This document shows positions 21,020 through 31,243 of a DNA stretch of 64,000 nucleotides, one piece after another; the stretch's first letter is position 1; the number at the start of each line of letters is the position of its first letter. The notes below the pieces were generated by a model. That model had not been told where the DNA came from, ran no database searches, and saw only the letters and a list, made by a program, of their open reading frames with translations. Origin of the DNA: Galeopsis tetrahit (lineage: Eukaryota > Streptophyta > Magnoliopsida > Lamiales > Lamiaceae); contig OY776122.1 of NCBI GenBank assembly GCA_963675135.1, positions 14,492,881-14,556,880 of the forward strand, given 5' to 3'. The translations under genes were made by a program, and so were the position numbers.

Positions 21020-22157
21020 GGGAAAATTTTAGTTTTAGTCCTATAAGTTTGATACATTCCAAAATAAATCCTTTAAGTTTCAACTTTACAAAATACGTCC
21101 TTTACCTTTCAATTTAATTCTTTTTTACATCAATTTTAATCTTTTATCTTTCTAATGAATTAAATGTTGCCGGATTCCGGTGGGATGGGCACATTTATTT
21201 AAAAAATGGCATGTCATCTGCCACATAATTATCTCTCATTTATATATACTTAAAAATCTACGTAATTAATTGAATATCTATCAAATTTTCCTGTAAACTC
21301 TCAAGTTCAATTAAAAACAAAATTGAAATATTCTCCCAAATTCAATTAAAAACAAAATTGAAATATGCACCATTGATAAAACAATTTTATAATTAAAAAT
21401 AATTTTATTTTTTTGACAGGATAATTACAAATAAATTTTACAACTAAATTAAAACATAACAATTTAAAATATATGAAGTTTTCATATCAAACACCAAGTT
21501 CATCTCTTGAACAAGTAAAATAAACGACAAAAGACAAAAACCATCCATGTTTAAAAGGCAAAAACCAAAGTTCACAATTTTTTCGTTTATCTTCTTCGTG
21601 ATATTACTCTCTCTGTTGAGACAAGTTCATGAAAAATGGTAATTAAACTCGAATATTGTTCAGAACTGTATTATTTATACACATTCTTAAAATAAAATTA
21701 TATGTAAATTTTATTGAGAACTTTTTAAAATATTGAAAACTAGAACTTTTTAAAATATTGAAAACTTTTTAGAACTTCTTAAAATATACCTATAGTCAAT
21801 TGATTTAAATAGACATGTAAAAATATATATCATAACAAAACTAGACAGTGGTCATATTATTAACAAAAGAAAAATTTAAATAGACATTGAGAAAAAATTA
21901 AAGATAGGATGATGGGTTTTTTAAATAAATGTCGTACCAAGTCATCAGCACATTCCACCGGAATCCCCAAATAATTTAACCTCATAAATCAAGAGGAGAA
22001 TATTCAGACAGCTTTAATTCATTAAAAAGATAAAGGATTAAAATTGATGTAAAAAAGGATTAAATTGAAAGGTAAAAGACGTATTTTGTAAAGTTGAAAC
22101 TTAAAGGATTTATTTTGGAATGTATCAAACTTATAGGACTAAAACTAAAATTTTCCC
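21020..22157. mobile_element. Non-autonomous Mutator-like element, long TIRs
   Basis: About 145-bp terminal inverted repeats: 21020-21165 starts GGGAAAATTTTAGTTTTAG and its inverse ends at 22157. Flanked by the 9-bp direct repeat TAAATAGTA (21011-21019 and 22158-22166). The middle is AT-rich and non-coding. TIR length and 9-bp duplication fit Mutator-like elements. Confidence 0.87.
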
Positions 22158-22202
22158 TAAATAGTACGAGTATCTTTTTTCAAAACGTGGTGGTACAAGT
22201 AG

Positions 22203-23338
22203 GGGGAAATATTTTTTTTAGTCCTATAAGTTTTAGTTATTCCAAAATAAATCCTTTAAATTTTAACTTTACAAAATACATCCTACATCTTTCAAATTAT
22301 TAATATTAGTCATTTTTCAAATCTATTTTAATCCTTTAAGTTTAAACAAACAAAATACTACAATAAAATACTACTCCAATCTACTAAAATCTAAAAATTA
22401 GATTACTAATTCAATAAAAAATATACTCCCCACCCAGATACATCGTGTTTTCAAAATAAAAAATAAATTGATAGATTTTCTATATTTGAATTTAGAAAAT
22501 GTATTAATAAATCCTAAATTATATATATTAATAAATCAAGAAAATTATAAATATATATTAAAAAGACAAAAAAAAAAATCCAACCTCGTCATATCCCCTA
22601 AATATAAATTATATTAATATAATGATCAAATATTCAAATTTGAATTTATTTTAAAATTTACTTATGATTTAAATTATAATTTTTAATTTATCAATATAAT
22701 AAAAAAATTAGAATTATTTCCTTTTTTTAATTATATATATATATATATTTTTTTTAATTTAATATCTTCATAATTTTTTTGGCAAAAAAAATCTTATTTT
22801 AAATAAACATATTTTGTACTATTATTTTGCTAAAAATGCAGATTTATTTACGATTTATATAATAATTTTTATATTTTATTTTGTTGGTATTTAATTATTT
22901 TATTTTACTGAATATTTTTTATTAAATAAGTTATAATTTTATATTTTAAATAATTTTTTGTTAAACTGAAAATTTTGAATTAGTGAGATATTTAAATAAT
23001 TTAAAATTGATATTTGGGTAGGGGCGTATATTCAGGTTTTAAATAAATAAGTTTTATAATTTCAGATTTAAATAAATTATTTAGTTGACTTAAAAAAAAT
23101 AAAATTATTTAGTGTTTACTTTTATATATATATGTATATTTTAATTACTTAAAGAATTAAAATTGGATATTTGACCGGAGCAACTAAACGACTTTAAATT
23201 TTTTTAGTGAGTTTAAACTTAAAGGATTAAAATAAAATAAATTTAAAAAAGGACTAAAATTAATAGCTTGTAAGATATAGGATGTATTTTGTAAAGTTAA
23301 AAACTTAAATAATTTATTTTGAAATCACCTAAACTTAA
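22203..23338. mobile_element. Second related long-TIR element, right end worn
   Basis: The left end GGGGAAATATTTTTTTTAG, followed by AGTCCTATAAGTTTTAG, is related to the element at 21020. The right end (about 23215-23338) is its degraded inverse and lacks the outermost ~25 bp. An 8-bp direct repeat ACAAGTAG flanks it (22195-22202 and 23339-23346). Internal DNA is non-coding and over 80% AT. Confidence 0.65.
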
Positions 23339-23346
23339 ACAAGTAG

Positions 23347-24085
23347 CAGTGTATTGAATGGGTTGCTAAAGGACAAAAAAAGAAATAGATTTTCACGCCT
23401 TGGTGGATAAGCCTTCAAAGGTTTGGTCCAACTCCCAACATATTATTGACATTTGTCAATTCTCAATTGACTATTAATTTTATTTTTTTGATAAATTTTA
23501 TAATTTTATTAATAAAAATATATATATATATATATATATTTTATCAAAATTCATTAAAAAAAATTGTGAAATCAATATTGATAGATTTTATATCACAATT
23601 TCACCTTCTTTATATTTTATTTCAATTTTCTTTCTCCAAATTTTTACTCTATTATTTTCTATAATGAGATCCAAGTTAGTATTCAAATTATTTTTCAAAT
23701 TACTAAAATTATTCAAAATTTTAATTTTTATAATTTAATTTTATTATTGAGATTGTAGTTTATTTTTCTATCATGAATTCAAGTTATCCTAACTTTCAAA
23801 ATTATTCAAATTTTCAATTTTTGTAATTTAGTTTATTATTGAGATTGTAGTTTATTCTAATTGTATGGTAAAATGCTTTTTAAATTATTAATTTTAAATA
23901 ATGTAATAGATTTCTTACTTGTTTTAAATACACTTTGATAATATATAATTAAAAAATAATATTTTTGAAGGTTGAATTGGGTTCTTGATAAAGTGTGAAA
24001 AAAAAAAAGTAGTAGGATGTATATTTGGAGGAGAGAGAAGTATTTATTAGAATGTTGGATTGTGGGGAGGTTGTGGATAAATGTA
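23347..24085. other. AT-rich intergenic DNA
   Basis: Includes a TA dinucleotide run near 23518-23540 and two similar ~80-bp blocks (AAATTATTCAAATTTTCAATT with GAGATTGTAGTTTATT, near 23700-23855). No gene. Confidence 0.45.
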
Positions 24086-24420
24086 GTTTAAGTAAGAAAG
24101 TTTGAATAGTTACTCAACTACTTAGAGACTAGTTTTCCCCTTTCATTTACAAGATCTCTCAAATCGTTTATTGAAGGTCGATAGAGTGGAACTGTGAGAT
24201 TGACGTCGAATTCTCTCAATGTCCCACTGTCTTCTATCTCAACACGTTGATTATCTCATTTGTTCTATGATGATCCATTATGTTGTTATCACATTTTCCG
24301 ACTTTTCTACTAGGTTAGTATTCTCGAATCCATGGAGAGATTTCAACGTTACATATAAATATAAGATATTTTAATTAAAAAAAATTGTATTTTGTAGGAA
24401 AAAATGGCAGGTCTTGACTA
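24086..24420 (+). repeat. Duplicated segment A, second copy
   Basis: Counterpart of 3442-3995, ending in the same GTATTTTGTAG followed by AAAAATGGCAG. The frame after the ATG stops after a few codons (MAGLD, stop). Confidence 0.65.
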
Positions 24421-24934
24421 GATTCAAAACTAAGAATGGATTTTATTTTATTTTGCCTACATACAAATAGAAAAATATGTAAACGTACTACAAATATTGT
24501 CAACAAAGAAATTTTTCGCAATTTATAATTTTGTATATTGATTTTCTTTATAAATAAAATTATAATTCTCTATTCCTTTATAAATTATATATATATAATC
24601 TATATTGCTATAACATTCATTTTTTATTTTTTAATAAAATAAAAATTTATAAATCAGTACCTATTAAAAAGATTTTTTTTAATTAATAAATTCGATTAAA
24701 ATATTTTATAAATTTATTTCAATCCGCGTAAAACGCTGATCTTACACTAGTAATTTTATATTTTTATATTAACTGTGGCATTTGTAAATTAAGGGCATAA
24801 TAGGGTTTTAGCTCAATTTTGACTCTAATAATAATGCTATAAAAATTGTCCCTATTTGTAAGAAAATCTGTGAGAATGACCCTTAGAGTAAATAATATAT
24901 TTGTTAACTAATAGGTTGCTTACATACACCAAAG
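24421..24934. other. AT-rich intergenic DNA
   Basis: No gene or element ends seen. Confidence 0.4.
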
Positions 24935-25632
24935 GTAGAGCGGACTATGTGCGATTTTCACGCACTTCAGGTGCGATTCACACACAGTTTCGATTATCTT
25001 TATCATCCCTCTACCCCTTGTAGATCTCTTTTTTCCCATGTAGATCTAATTAGTTGCAATTTCGATCTAAATCGTCATTGCCTTCCACCACCGTCGCCTT
25101 CCGCCGCCGTGATTTCTGGTTTTCTATGTTAGACGTTTTTTTTTGTGCTATGTAGATTTATTCTTTGTTTTGTTGGGATCAATGGATAGATTATCCTTAA
25201 CGGAGCTACGGTGACCGTTCGTGAATTTATCCTTAATCTCATTTACTACTTTTTAGTTTCTTCTTGTTGTTTCTGCTTTCTTCCTGGTGTTTCTTTTACT
25301 TGGGATACAGTATCCCTGCAATATGTTTTCGTTTCCCAGTTGTGGTGTTCTTTCTCCTATTTGAGACTTATTTTTTTAGTGGTTTTGATGGTTTGTTAGG
25401 ATCATAGTATTTGGTGGAGTTTTGTTCCTTTTTTCAGTTTTCTTATTATTGATATGAGAATACGTTAGTGTGGGTGGACTCGTATTGAAAACGGAGGCCT
25501 GAACTTTCACGTGGAGCAGAAGGTACACTCATTTTCCTCTTCCTCATGATTGAATGGGACAGCGATCATAACATTGGATTGAAGATCATTAGTTTAGAGC
25601 TTGAAATTATATTGACATTGTAAAAAAAAAAA
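24935..25632 (+). mobile_element. Non-autonomous poly(A)-tailed retroelement, copy 2
   Basis: Carries the family box AACGGAGCTACGGTGACCGTT (about 25199-25219) inside a weakened hairpin starting GGGATCAATGG, then TTGATATGAGAATAC (near 25449), and ends in an A run (25622-25632). The 5' boundary is approximate and no target-site duplication was found. Same order of boxes as copy 3. Confidence 0.6.
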
Positions 25633-25944
25633 TCTTTGTTGGTGAAAACATTTATGATACGGAGGATGTATATGGTTTCAATGGTTAATGGAATTTAAAT
25701 GGGAAAAGACAGTTTTGCTAACTCATTTTACCGATACCTAAACATTTTTTTTAACTTCACATCTTTGTTTTTATCGTCTTTATTAATTTAAATATACAGT
25801 TTTTCAAATAAAAGATAAAATGTACTATCAAGTAAATTAAAATTGTACTATCAAGTAAATTAAAATTGTAATTACATACTAATTTTATGAAATGAATTTT
25901 GAAATCTCAAAACAAAACGAAGAAGGAAAATCATGTCTCCATGA

Positions 25945-26775
25945 ACCCAAGACCAGCTCAATGATAAAATTGCAATTTCATATATATGATTATTCCAATT
26001 AATTACTTACTTAGTCCGTATAATTATAAAGCAACGTAATTAATTAAAAGGGGAGGGAATTAATGAGTAAATAGTTAGTTTGATGAGTCAAATAAATTGT
26101 TTTAGATGAAATATTGGTGAGCCATTCTAATCAATCTCGGCCGTTGCTTTGTTTGGTGGAATTTATAGCACAATAGTTTCATTTTCTCTCTACTTTTTCT
26201 GTAATAATTTCCCTTTCACAAAAACAAAAAAAAATTTCCCTTTCACGTCGTGTGTTATATCCAAGGATAAAAATATCAGTATCGGTGGAAATATCGAGAC
26301 CTTAAATTTATGGAAATATCGACGGATATATTGATATCGAATATCGATATCGGTAAATTTTAAAAATTGTAAAAATTTAATAACAAGCCTTTAGTACATA
26401 AAATCAACAAAATAATTTGAATACATTTTATATCAATGATAAATTTATATAAAATATAATATAAAATGTTATTTTGTATGACATTTATCGATATTTTTCG
26501 AAATTTATCAACATTTTCTCGATATTTTTCGATATTTTCTCGATATTTTACCGACATTAGGCTCGATATTGTTATTGTCTACCGATATATATCGATATTT
26601 TCAATTTTTTTACAAATATCGTGGAAATATCGGTTCTTCCCAATATCGATATCGGTGATCCCGAAAAATGGATATATCGAGAATATATCGGGGATATTTC
26701 CGAATATTTTCATCCTTGGTTATATCTTTATGACAAGTCTTTTCTATATCAATAATTTGAGATGTAAATGTTCAT
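25945..26775. repeat. Duplicated segment B, second copy, interrupted
   Basis: Counterpart of 8885-9262, split by the element at 26262-26719. Similarity resumes after it with ATGACAAGTCTTT and TATCAATAATTTGAGATG. Confidence 0.75.
26262..26719. mobile_element. CGATAT-rich inverted-repeat element
   Basis: Begins CCAAGGATAAAAATATC and ends GAATATTTTCATCCTTGG, flanked by TTATAT on both sides. The interior is packed with ATATCGATATCG motifs. A relative is nested in a MITE near 46935-47276. Superfamily not assigned. Confidence 0.65.
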
Positions 26776-26994
26776 TCTCCCTCCGTTTCGACGAAAGCAA
26801 CATGAGACTTTTGGATATGAAAGGTTGAAAAATATAATAGAATAAGTACATGTATAAAAGGTTATATAACTAAAAAATAGATGAATATAATTAAATGTGA
26901 AGAAAATAGTTTGCTAAAAAAAGAATGAGTAATTTTCATTTAAACGGACAAAAAAAAAAAAAGTTTGATAGCTTTTACGAAGCACTTCATCTTA

Positions 26995-27421
26995 GGGTGT
27001 GTTTGCAAAACATAGTGATTGCTTTAAAGTGATTAAAATTGATTTTTACACTAAAATAGAAAATTGATAGTGTTTTAAAATTAAGCATTTTAAATCAATT
27101 GTGTATATGTTGTGGTGTTTACAAATTAAACAAATGACTTTTTTTTATAAATTTACAAAAAAACACCCTTATTACATTTGGATAGGTAATGTGTAAAGAT
27201 GAAATATTATTTAAATTGCGAGGGCAAAATTGTAAAATTGATTGTTGTAATGATGAGAAGCACATAGAAGCTACTATTAGAAGTAGGTGGAGAAGTGCTT
27301 CACCAAAATCACTTTTAACAAATTAACTTAATCACTTTGTTGTGTTTCCAAACATTCAAAAAGTGATTCTATTTGAAAAAAAAGTGCTTTTAAGCAACTT
27401 CTAGTATTTCCAAACACCCCC
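26995..27421. mobile_element. PIF/Harbinger-type (Tourist-like) MITE
   Basis: Ends GGGTGTGTTTGCAAAACA and TATTTCCAAACACCCCC with TTA at 26992-26994 and 27422-27424. 427 bp. The GGG...TTTGC end and the 3-bp TTA duplication fit Harbinger. Confidence 0.75.
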
Positions 27422-27424
27422 TTA

Positions 27425-28318
27425 AAAAGGATATGCTTCCTCCTGTCCAATTTTATAATTCTCACTTTTTTTTTTAATTTGTCAAGTTTTATAATTCTAA
27501 TTTCCCAAAAAGTAAACATTATTTCCATTCACTATTTCATTTCTATTTATCTCCATCGCTCTCCACCTGTGCAAACTTTAATTAAAAAGTGATAATATTT
27601 TATTTTGTTATTAAAATTGATTTTTACTTAAATATTGCTCCTATCAATGAATGCAATTATTTGTCAGAACATGATTATCTTTATTCAATACATCATTGCT
27701 TTTTTATGTAAATTGTTACTTTTTATTTGAAAGAATATTCTGATTAAAAGAAATATTAAAATTTTATTGAATAGTGATAATGTTTAGTACCATTTTTTAT
27801 TTTTACTTCAAATTCAACAATCACCAGATGTGTTCTGCATTTCAGCATATGTATATATCAAATAGTACTATAACTAATTTCATTTAGACAAATACATCAA
27901 CCATTACAATTTGTAGGTCACTATATGTTGGTATATATTTGTAAGTGCAATACATTATATTTACACAATCGATTGAATGAAAAAAATTGAAATATAAAAA
28001 ATACTTACATATGTTTACCAAAATGAGTCTCTCTACGTTTATATTCATGTTTCTTCAATGATTTCAAAAAAAGATTTCCAACGATATTTTGGAAGGAAGA
28101 AAAGAATACATCAATTTTTTTGTATTTTCAGGGTAGGGGTGTGAACTTTGTTGAATGGTATTCTTCTAGTGAAAGTGATTTGTGAGACAATAAATTGTTG
28201 AATTCCTAGAGTAAAACATGATAGCATAACATTGTTATTATACACAAACATGAACATTGACTGACTAGAAATATATCCACAAAACACACATATAGACAAA
28301 AATCAACACAGCATTACT
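27425..28318. other. AT-rich intergenic DNA
   Basis: No gene found. A possible Stowaway end (TTCCTCCTGTCCAATTTTA, near 27436) lacks a partner. Confidence 0.4.
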
Positions 28319-28436
28319 TCATTCAAAATACTACTAAGTGTTTTCCTGATTACAATCACTACAAGCCATAATCAACTTTTCATTCAAAATACTAAGTGTT
28401 TTCCTGATTACAATCACTACAAGCCATTTACTAAAA
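28319..28436. repeat. ~58-bp tandem duplication downstream of the KEN-like gene
   Basis: CATTCAAAATACTA...AGTGTTTTCCTGATTACAATC and CACTACAAGCCAT occur twice in a row (from about 28319 and 28380), just beyond the stop codon of the minus-strand gene. Confidence 0.75.
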
Positions 28437-28437
28437 A

Positions 28438-29556
28438 TCAACCATGAATCAGCTTCATCAACTTTTCATGAAATGCAATTAATGATGTTTGAAAAGCCTG
28501 CATAATAATGATCTCCAAATTTAAACTTGATATATCCCAATCCCAATCCCAATCTGGTAAAATCTCTCCCAAATACCTTCCCAAATGCAGCGCTAAATTG
28601 CGGCAATATCGAAAAAGATTATCCATTGTGTTTCCTTCATCAAAACTGTTGAAGATATTTTCATTATCTCTCCACTCCTTGATATCTTCAAGCTCTGGTT
28701 TATCAAATATGCCACTCCAATTATCAAAGTCATTTCTCCACTTCTTGAGAAGTTGGAATTCTGGTTTATCAAATACGTCACTCCAATTAGCAATGGCAGG
28801 CAACAACAAAGTCACATTCTTATGACCACCAGCCTTCTCTCCCGCAGTCTCAATAAAAGATAAAACATTCTTTGGGGGCAAAATGGACAAATGGTACTCT
28901 AAAACCGATTCTTGCTCTGCATACCCAAAAGTTGGATTTCGAAAATTCTCAAGCTTAGTGATAAGATCTATTAAGCTTGAAGGGTAAATGTTTTCGGATG
29001 TAGGCTTGCCAACTAACTCTTCAATCACCCTAACAACTGACAATAAATTTTCATCTCTTTTACCCGCACTAATACAATCAAGAAATCCTACTCCACAAAA
29101 CATTACTTCATCCCCCATCATACGTAAATCTCGACAGCTAAATTCCATTAAACACCAACCTTGTTTATGTTGACTAACAACATAATGCAAGATTTGTTTA
29201 ATGACAGCTCTAACACAGGGTTCTAAGTAGGACACTTTAGATCCACTTAGGGGAATTTGATAAACACCTATTGGTTTTCGTCCATCCAGCCTAGTATTAA
29301 CATATTGTAAAATATTAGCTTCAGGGCGATAAAAAATCATATTAGAAGATTTATCATCATAAAGCCTACAGGGGAGTTGATTTATGTGGGAATTTTGCGT
29401 AAGCCTATAGGAAGATATCTGATCTACCCCTTCTTTTACCCAAATATCTAATCTACTACCATCCTTCTCAGAATTGCCTGATTGCATAATCCCATTACCC
29501 TCCGAATTATACTCGTAACGAATATTCACTCTGCGAGTGATACTTCGATTTTCCAT
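28438..29556 (-). CDS. Pseudokinase plus KEN-like domain protein (IRE1/RNase L-type C-terminus)
   Basis: 372 residues from ATG 29554-29556, just after a TTTTGCAG acceptor; a leader intron lies upstream. Residues 1-105 are unrecognised. About 109-210 resemble a kinase C-lobe: VIKQILHYVVSQH, FSCRDLRMMGDEVMFCGVGFL where HRD and DFG would lie (the Asp-Phe-Gly is lost), and SSLIDLITKLENF before the last helices. About 218-372 resemble the kinase-extension nuclease (KEN) of IRE1 and RNase L: VLEYHLSILPPKNVLSFI fits the family's VLxHPxFWSPxxxLxFL; FRYCRNLALHL keeps Arg, Asn and, five residues after the Arg, His at the spacing of the IRE1 nuclease site. There is no glycine loop, VAIK, signal peptide or membrane segment, so it is probably cytosolic. 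A 22-residue unit (NWS-x2-FDKPE) is duplicated near 257-300. Family assignment is by motif reading only; nuclease activity is not shown. Confidence 0.7.
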   Translation of the reverse strand: MENRSITRRVNIRYEYNSEGNGIMQSGNSEKDGSRLDIWVKEGVDQISSYRLTQNSHINQLPCRLYDDKSSNMIFYRPEANILQYVNTRLDGRKPIGVYQIPLSGSKVSYLEPCVRAVIKQILHYVVSQHKQGWCLMEFSCRDLRMMGDEVMFCGVGFLDCISAGKRDENLLSVVRVIEELVGKPTSENIYPSSLIDLITKLENFRNPTFGYAEQESVLEYHLSILPPKNVLSFIETAGEKAGGHKNVTLLLPAIANWSDVFDKPEFQLLKKWRNDFDNWSGIFDKPELEDIKEWRDNENIFNSFDEGNTMDNLFRYCRNLALHLGRYLGEILPDWDWDWDISSLNLEIIIMQAFQTSLIAFHEKLMKLIHG

Positions 29557-29950
29557 CTGCAAAATACAATACAATACACAACAAAATTAAAATAATATCA
29601 AAAGGCCACCAATTGTCGTATCAAATTTAAAAACACCAAACTTAAAAAAACAAAAACACCAAACCTGGAAATAAAAAAACAACAAATATGAAGAAAAAGC
29701 CAACAATGTCGTGTTTTTCTTAAAAAACCAGTATGAAAAATTAAAAAAAAACTAACCATAAGGCGGGCGTGCGTGTTGTGCGAAGCCGAGAGAAGGTGTG
29801 TCTGAGCAGGGCGGGGCGACGGCTGTTGGAGCTGGGATTGGACAGAAAAGGGGCGGCGACGGGCCGGGTGCTGGTTGGAGAGAAGGAGTGAGAATTAGGG
29901 TTTGTGAGAAAATAGGAAGAGAATGAGGTTTAGAAGGAATGGGTAGTAAT
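29557..29950 (-). other. Leader intron and 5' UTR exon of the KEN-like gene
   Basis: On the minus strand a GTTAGT donor near 29757 and the acceptor before the ATG define an intron of about 200 bp. The upstream exon is GC-rich and includes AACCCTAATTCTCAC, matching the leader of the broken paralogue. Confidence 0.55.
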
Positions 29951-30046
29951 GAAAAATGTGAGGGGGTGAACTAAGCACGGGCCTTATTTTTATCTTGGGC
30001 CTAACCAACTTCAATCAAACAGATATTAAGCCCCAGAGAATGGCGT

Positions 30047-30058
30047 GGTTTATATAAC
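30047..30058 (-). promoter_or_regulatory. Candidate TATA box for the KEN-like gene
   Basis: GGTTATATAAACC on the minus strand, about 100 bp upstream of the conserved leader. Position fits a core promoter but there is no other support. Confidence 0.3.
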
Positions 30059-30059
30059 C

Positions 30060-30243
30060 TTCCAGTATGTTTAATTTACCCCCCACTTTTATTAATTAAA
30101 TATTCATATAAAATACCAATTTTATCCTTTTTAGTAAAATGCGAAAAGATAGATACACCCACCTAAAAATTAAAGTAACCCTAACTCTCGCCGACGCCCC
30201 CAAATAAATTTAGAAATTAAAAATAAAACTTAGAAATTAAAAA

Positions 30244-30274
<31 letters not shown>

Positions 30275-31228
30275 TATTTTCGACAAATCAGAGTCGACCA
30301 AAAACACTCCCGTCGAAACTGGTTTGTTGACCAAAAACATTCTCATCGACACTGATTTATCGACCAAAAATTTAAAAAAAATTATTTTTTTTATTTTCGA
30401 TAATAATGGGTCGACACTGATTTGAATACAATATAAATTATATTGTATTCATGTTTTGAATGCTTAAATATTTTATAAGTTTAATATACAAATGAAAGAA
30501 AATTTATTATAAAAAAAATTATATTTAAATTGAAATGGTAAGTTAGTGAAAAATATAAATTGTTTAATAAATATAAAAAAACATTATTTAATTTATATTT
30601 TCTTCTAAAATAAAAAAGAATTGACAGTAAAAAAAGAAAAGAGGAGAAAAGAGGTGAAATTGATAAGGAGTACAGTGTAGAAAATATAGAGAGAAAATAT
30701 AAAATAATATGGAAAAGAAAAACGGTTAGAAAATTAGTAGAATGGAATTGAAAGAAAATTGTAATGACAAAATTTTTTGTGCGAGACCGTGTCACGAATC
30801 TTTTTTCGTGAGAGGGTCTCATTTGACCCATGCTCTAACCCGCTAAAATATTCCAAGGAATACCTAACCGTAAACCTTCCCTCCATGTATCACGCTATCT
30901 TGCCCTTTTTAAAAAAAAAATTGAAACGATACACCTCCTTTATCACACTTATTCTCTTCCTCTCTCTGAAGTCTAAACACATCCGACGAAGTGAATGTTA
31001 GAAATCGAGCACCATAGATGGCTAAAATAATTTTAAGAAAACGAGGAATTAAGACTCGTGTAAACACTAAGAAGTTGTCCGAATATATATCACCGGAGTG
31101 CCAAAGAAACGAGATCAAAATCGAATCTAGAATAACGTAGCAATGCCGGAATATGTCTATATCTTTTCTAATATATCATTTTCATTTGTTTTGAAACTTA
31201 TGGTTGCAGCTACTTATATAGTCAACCC
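30060..31228. other. AT-rich intergenic DNA
   Basis: Contains a TA microsatellite at about 30251-30282 and a short diverged repeat of GTCGACC-AAAAAC units (30283-30420). The minus-strand frame at 30481-30831 is low complexity (Phe, Leu, Ser from A/T runs) and is not called a gene. Confidence 0.45.
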
Positions 31229-31243
31229 AAATCTGAAATTGTT

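Noticed and set aside
30481..30831. A 116-codon minus-strand gene
   Set aside because: Composition is Phe/Leu/Ser/Tyr from A/T runs; no motif, no neighbours, no conservation in the duplicated block.
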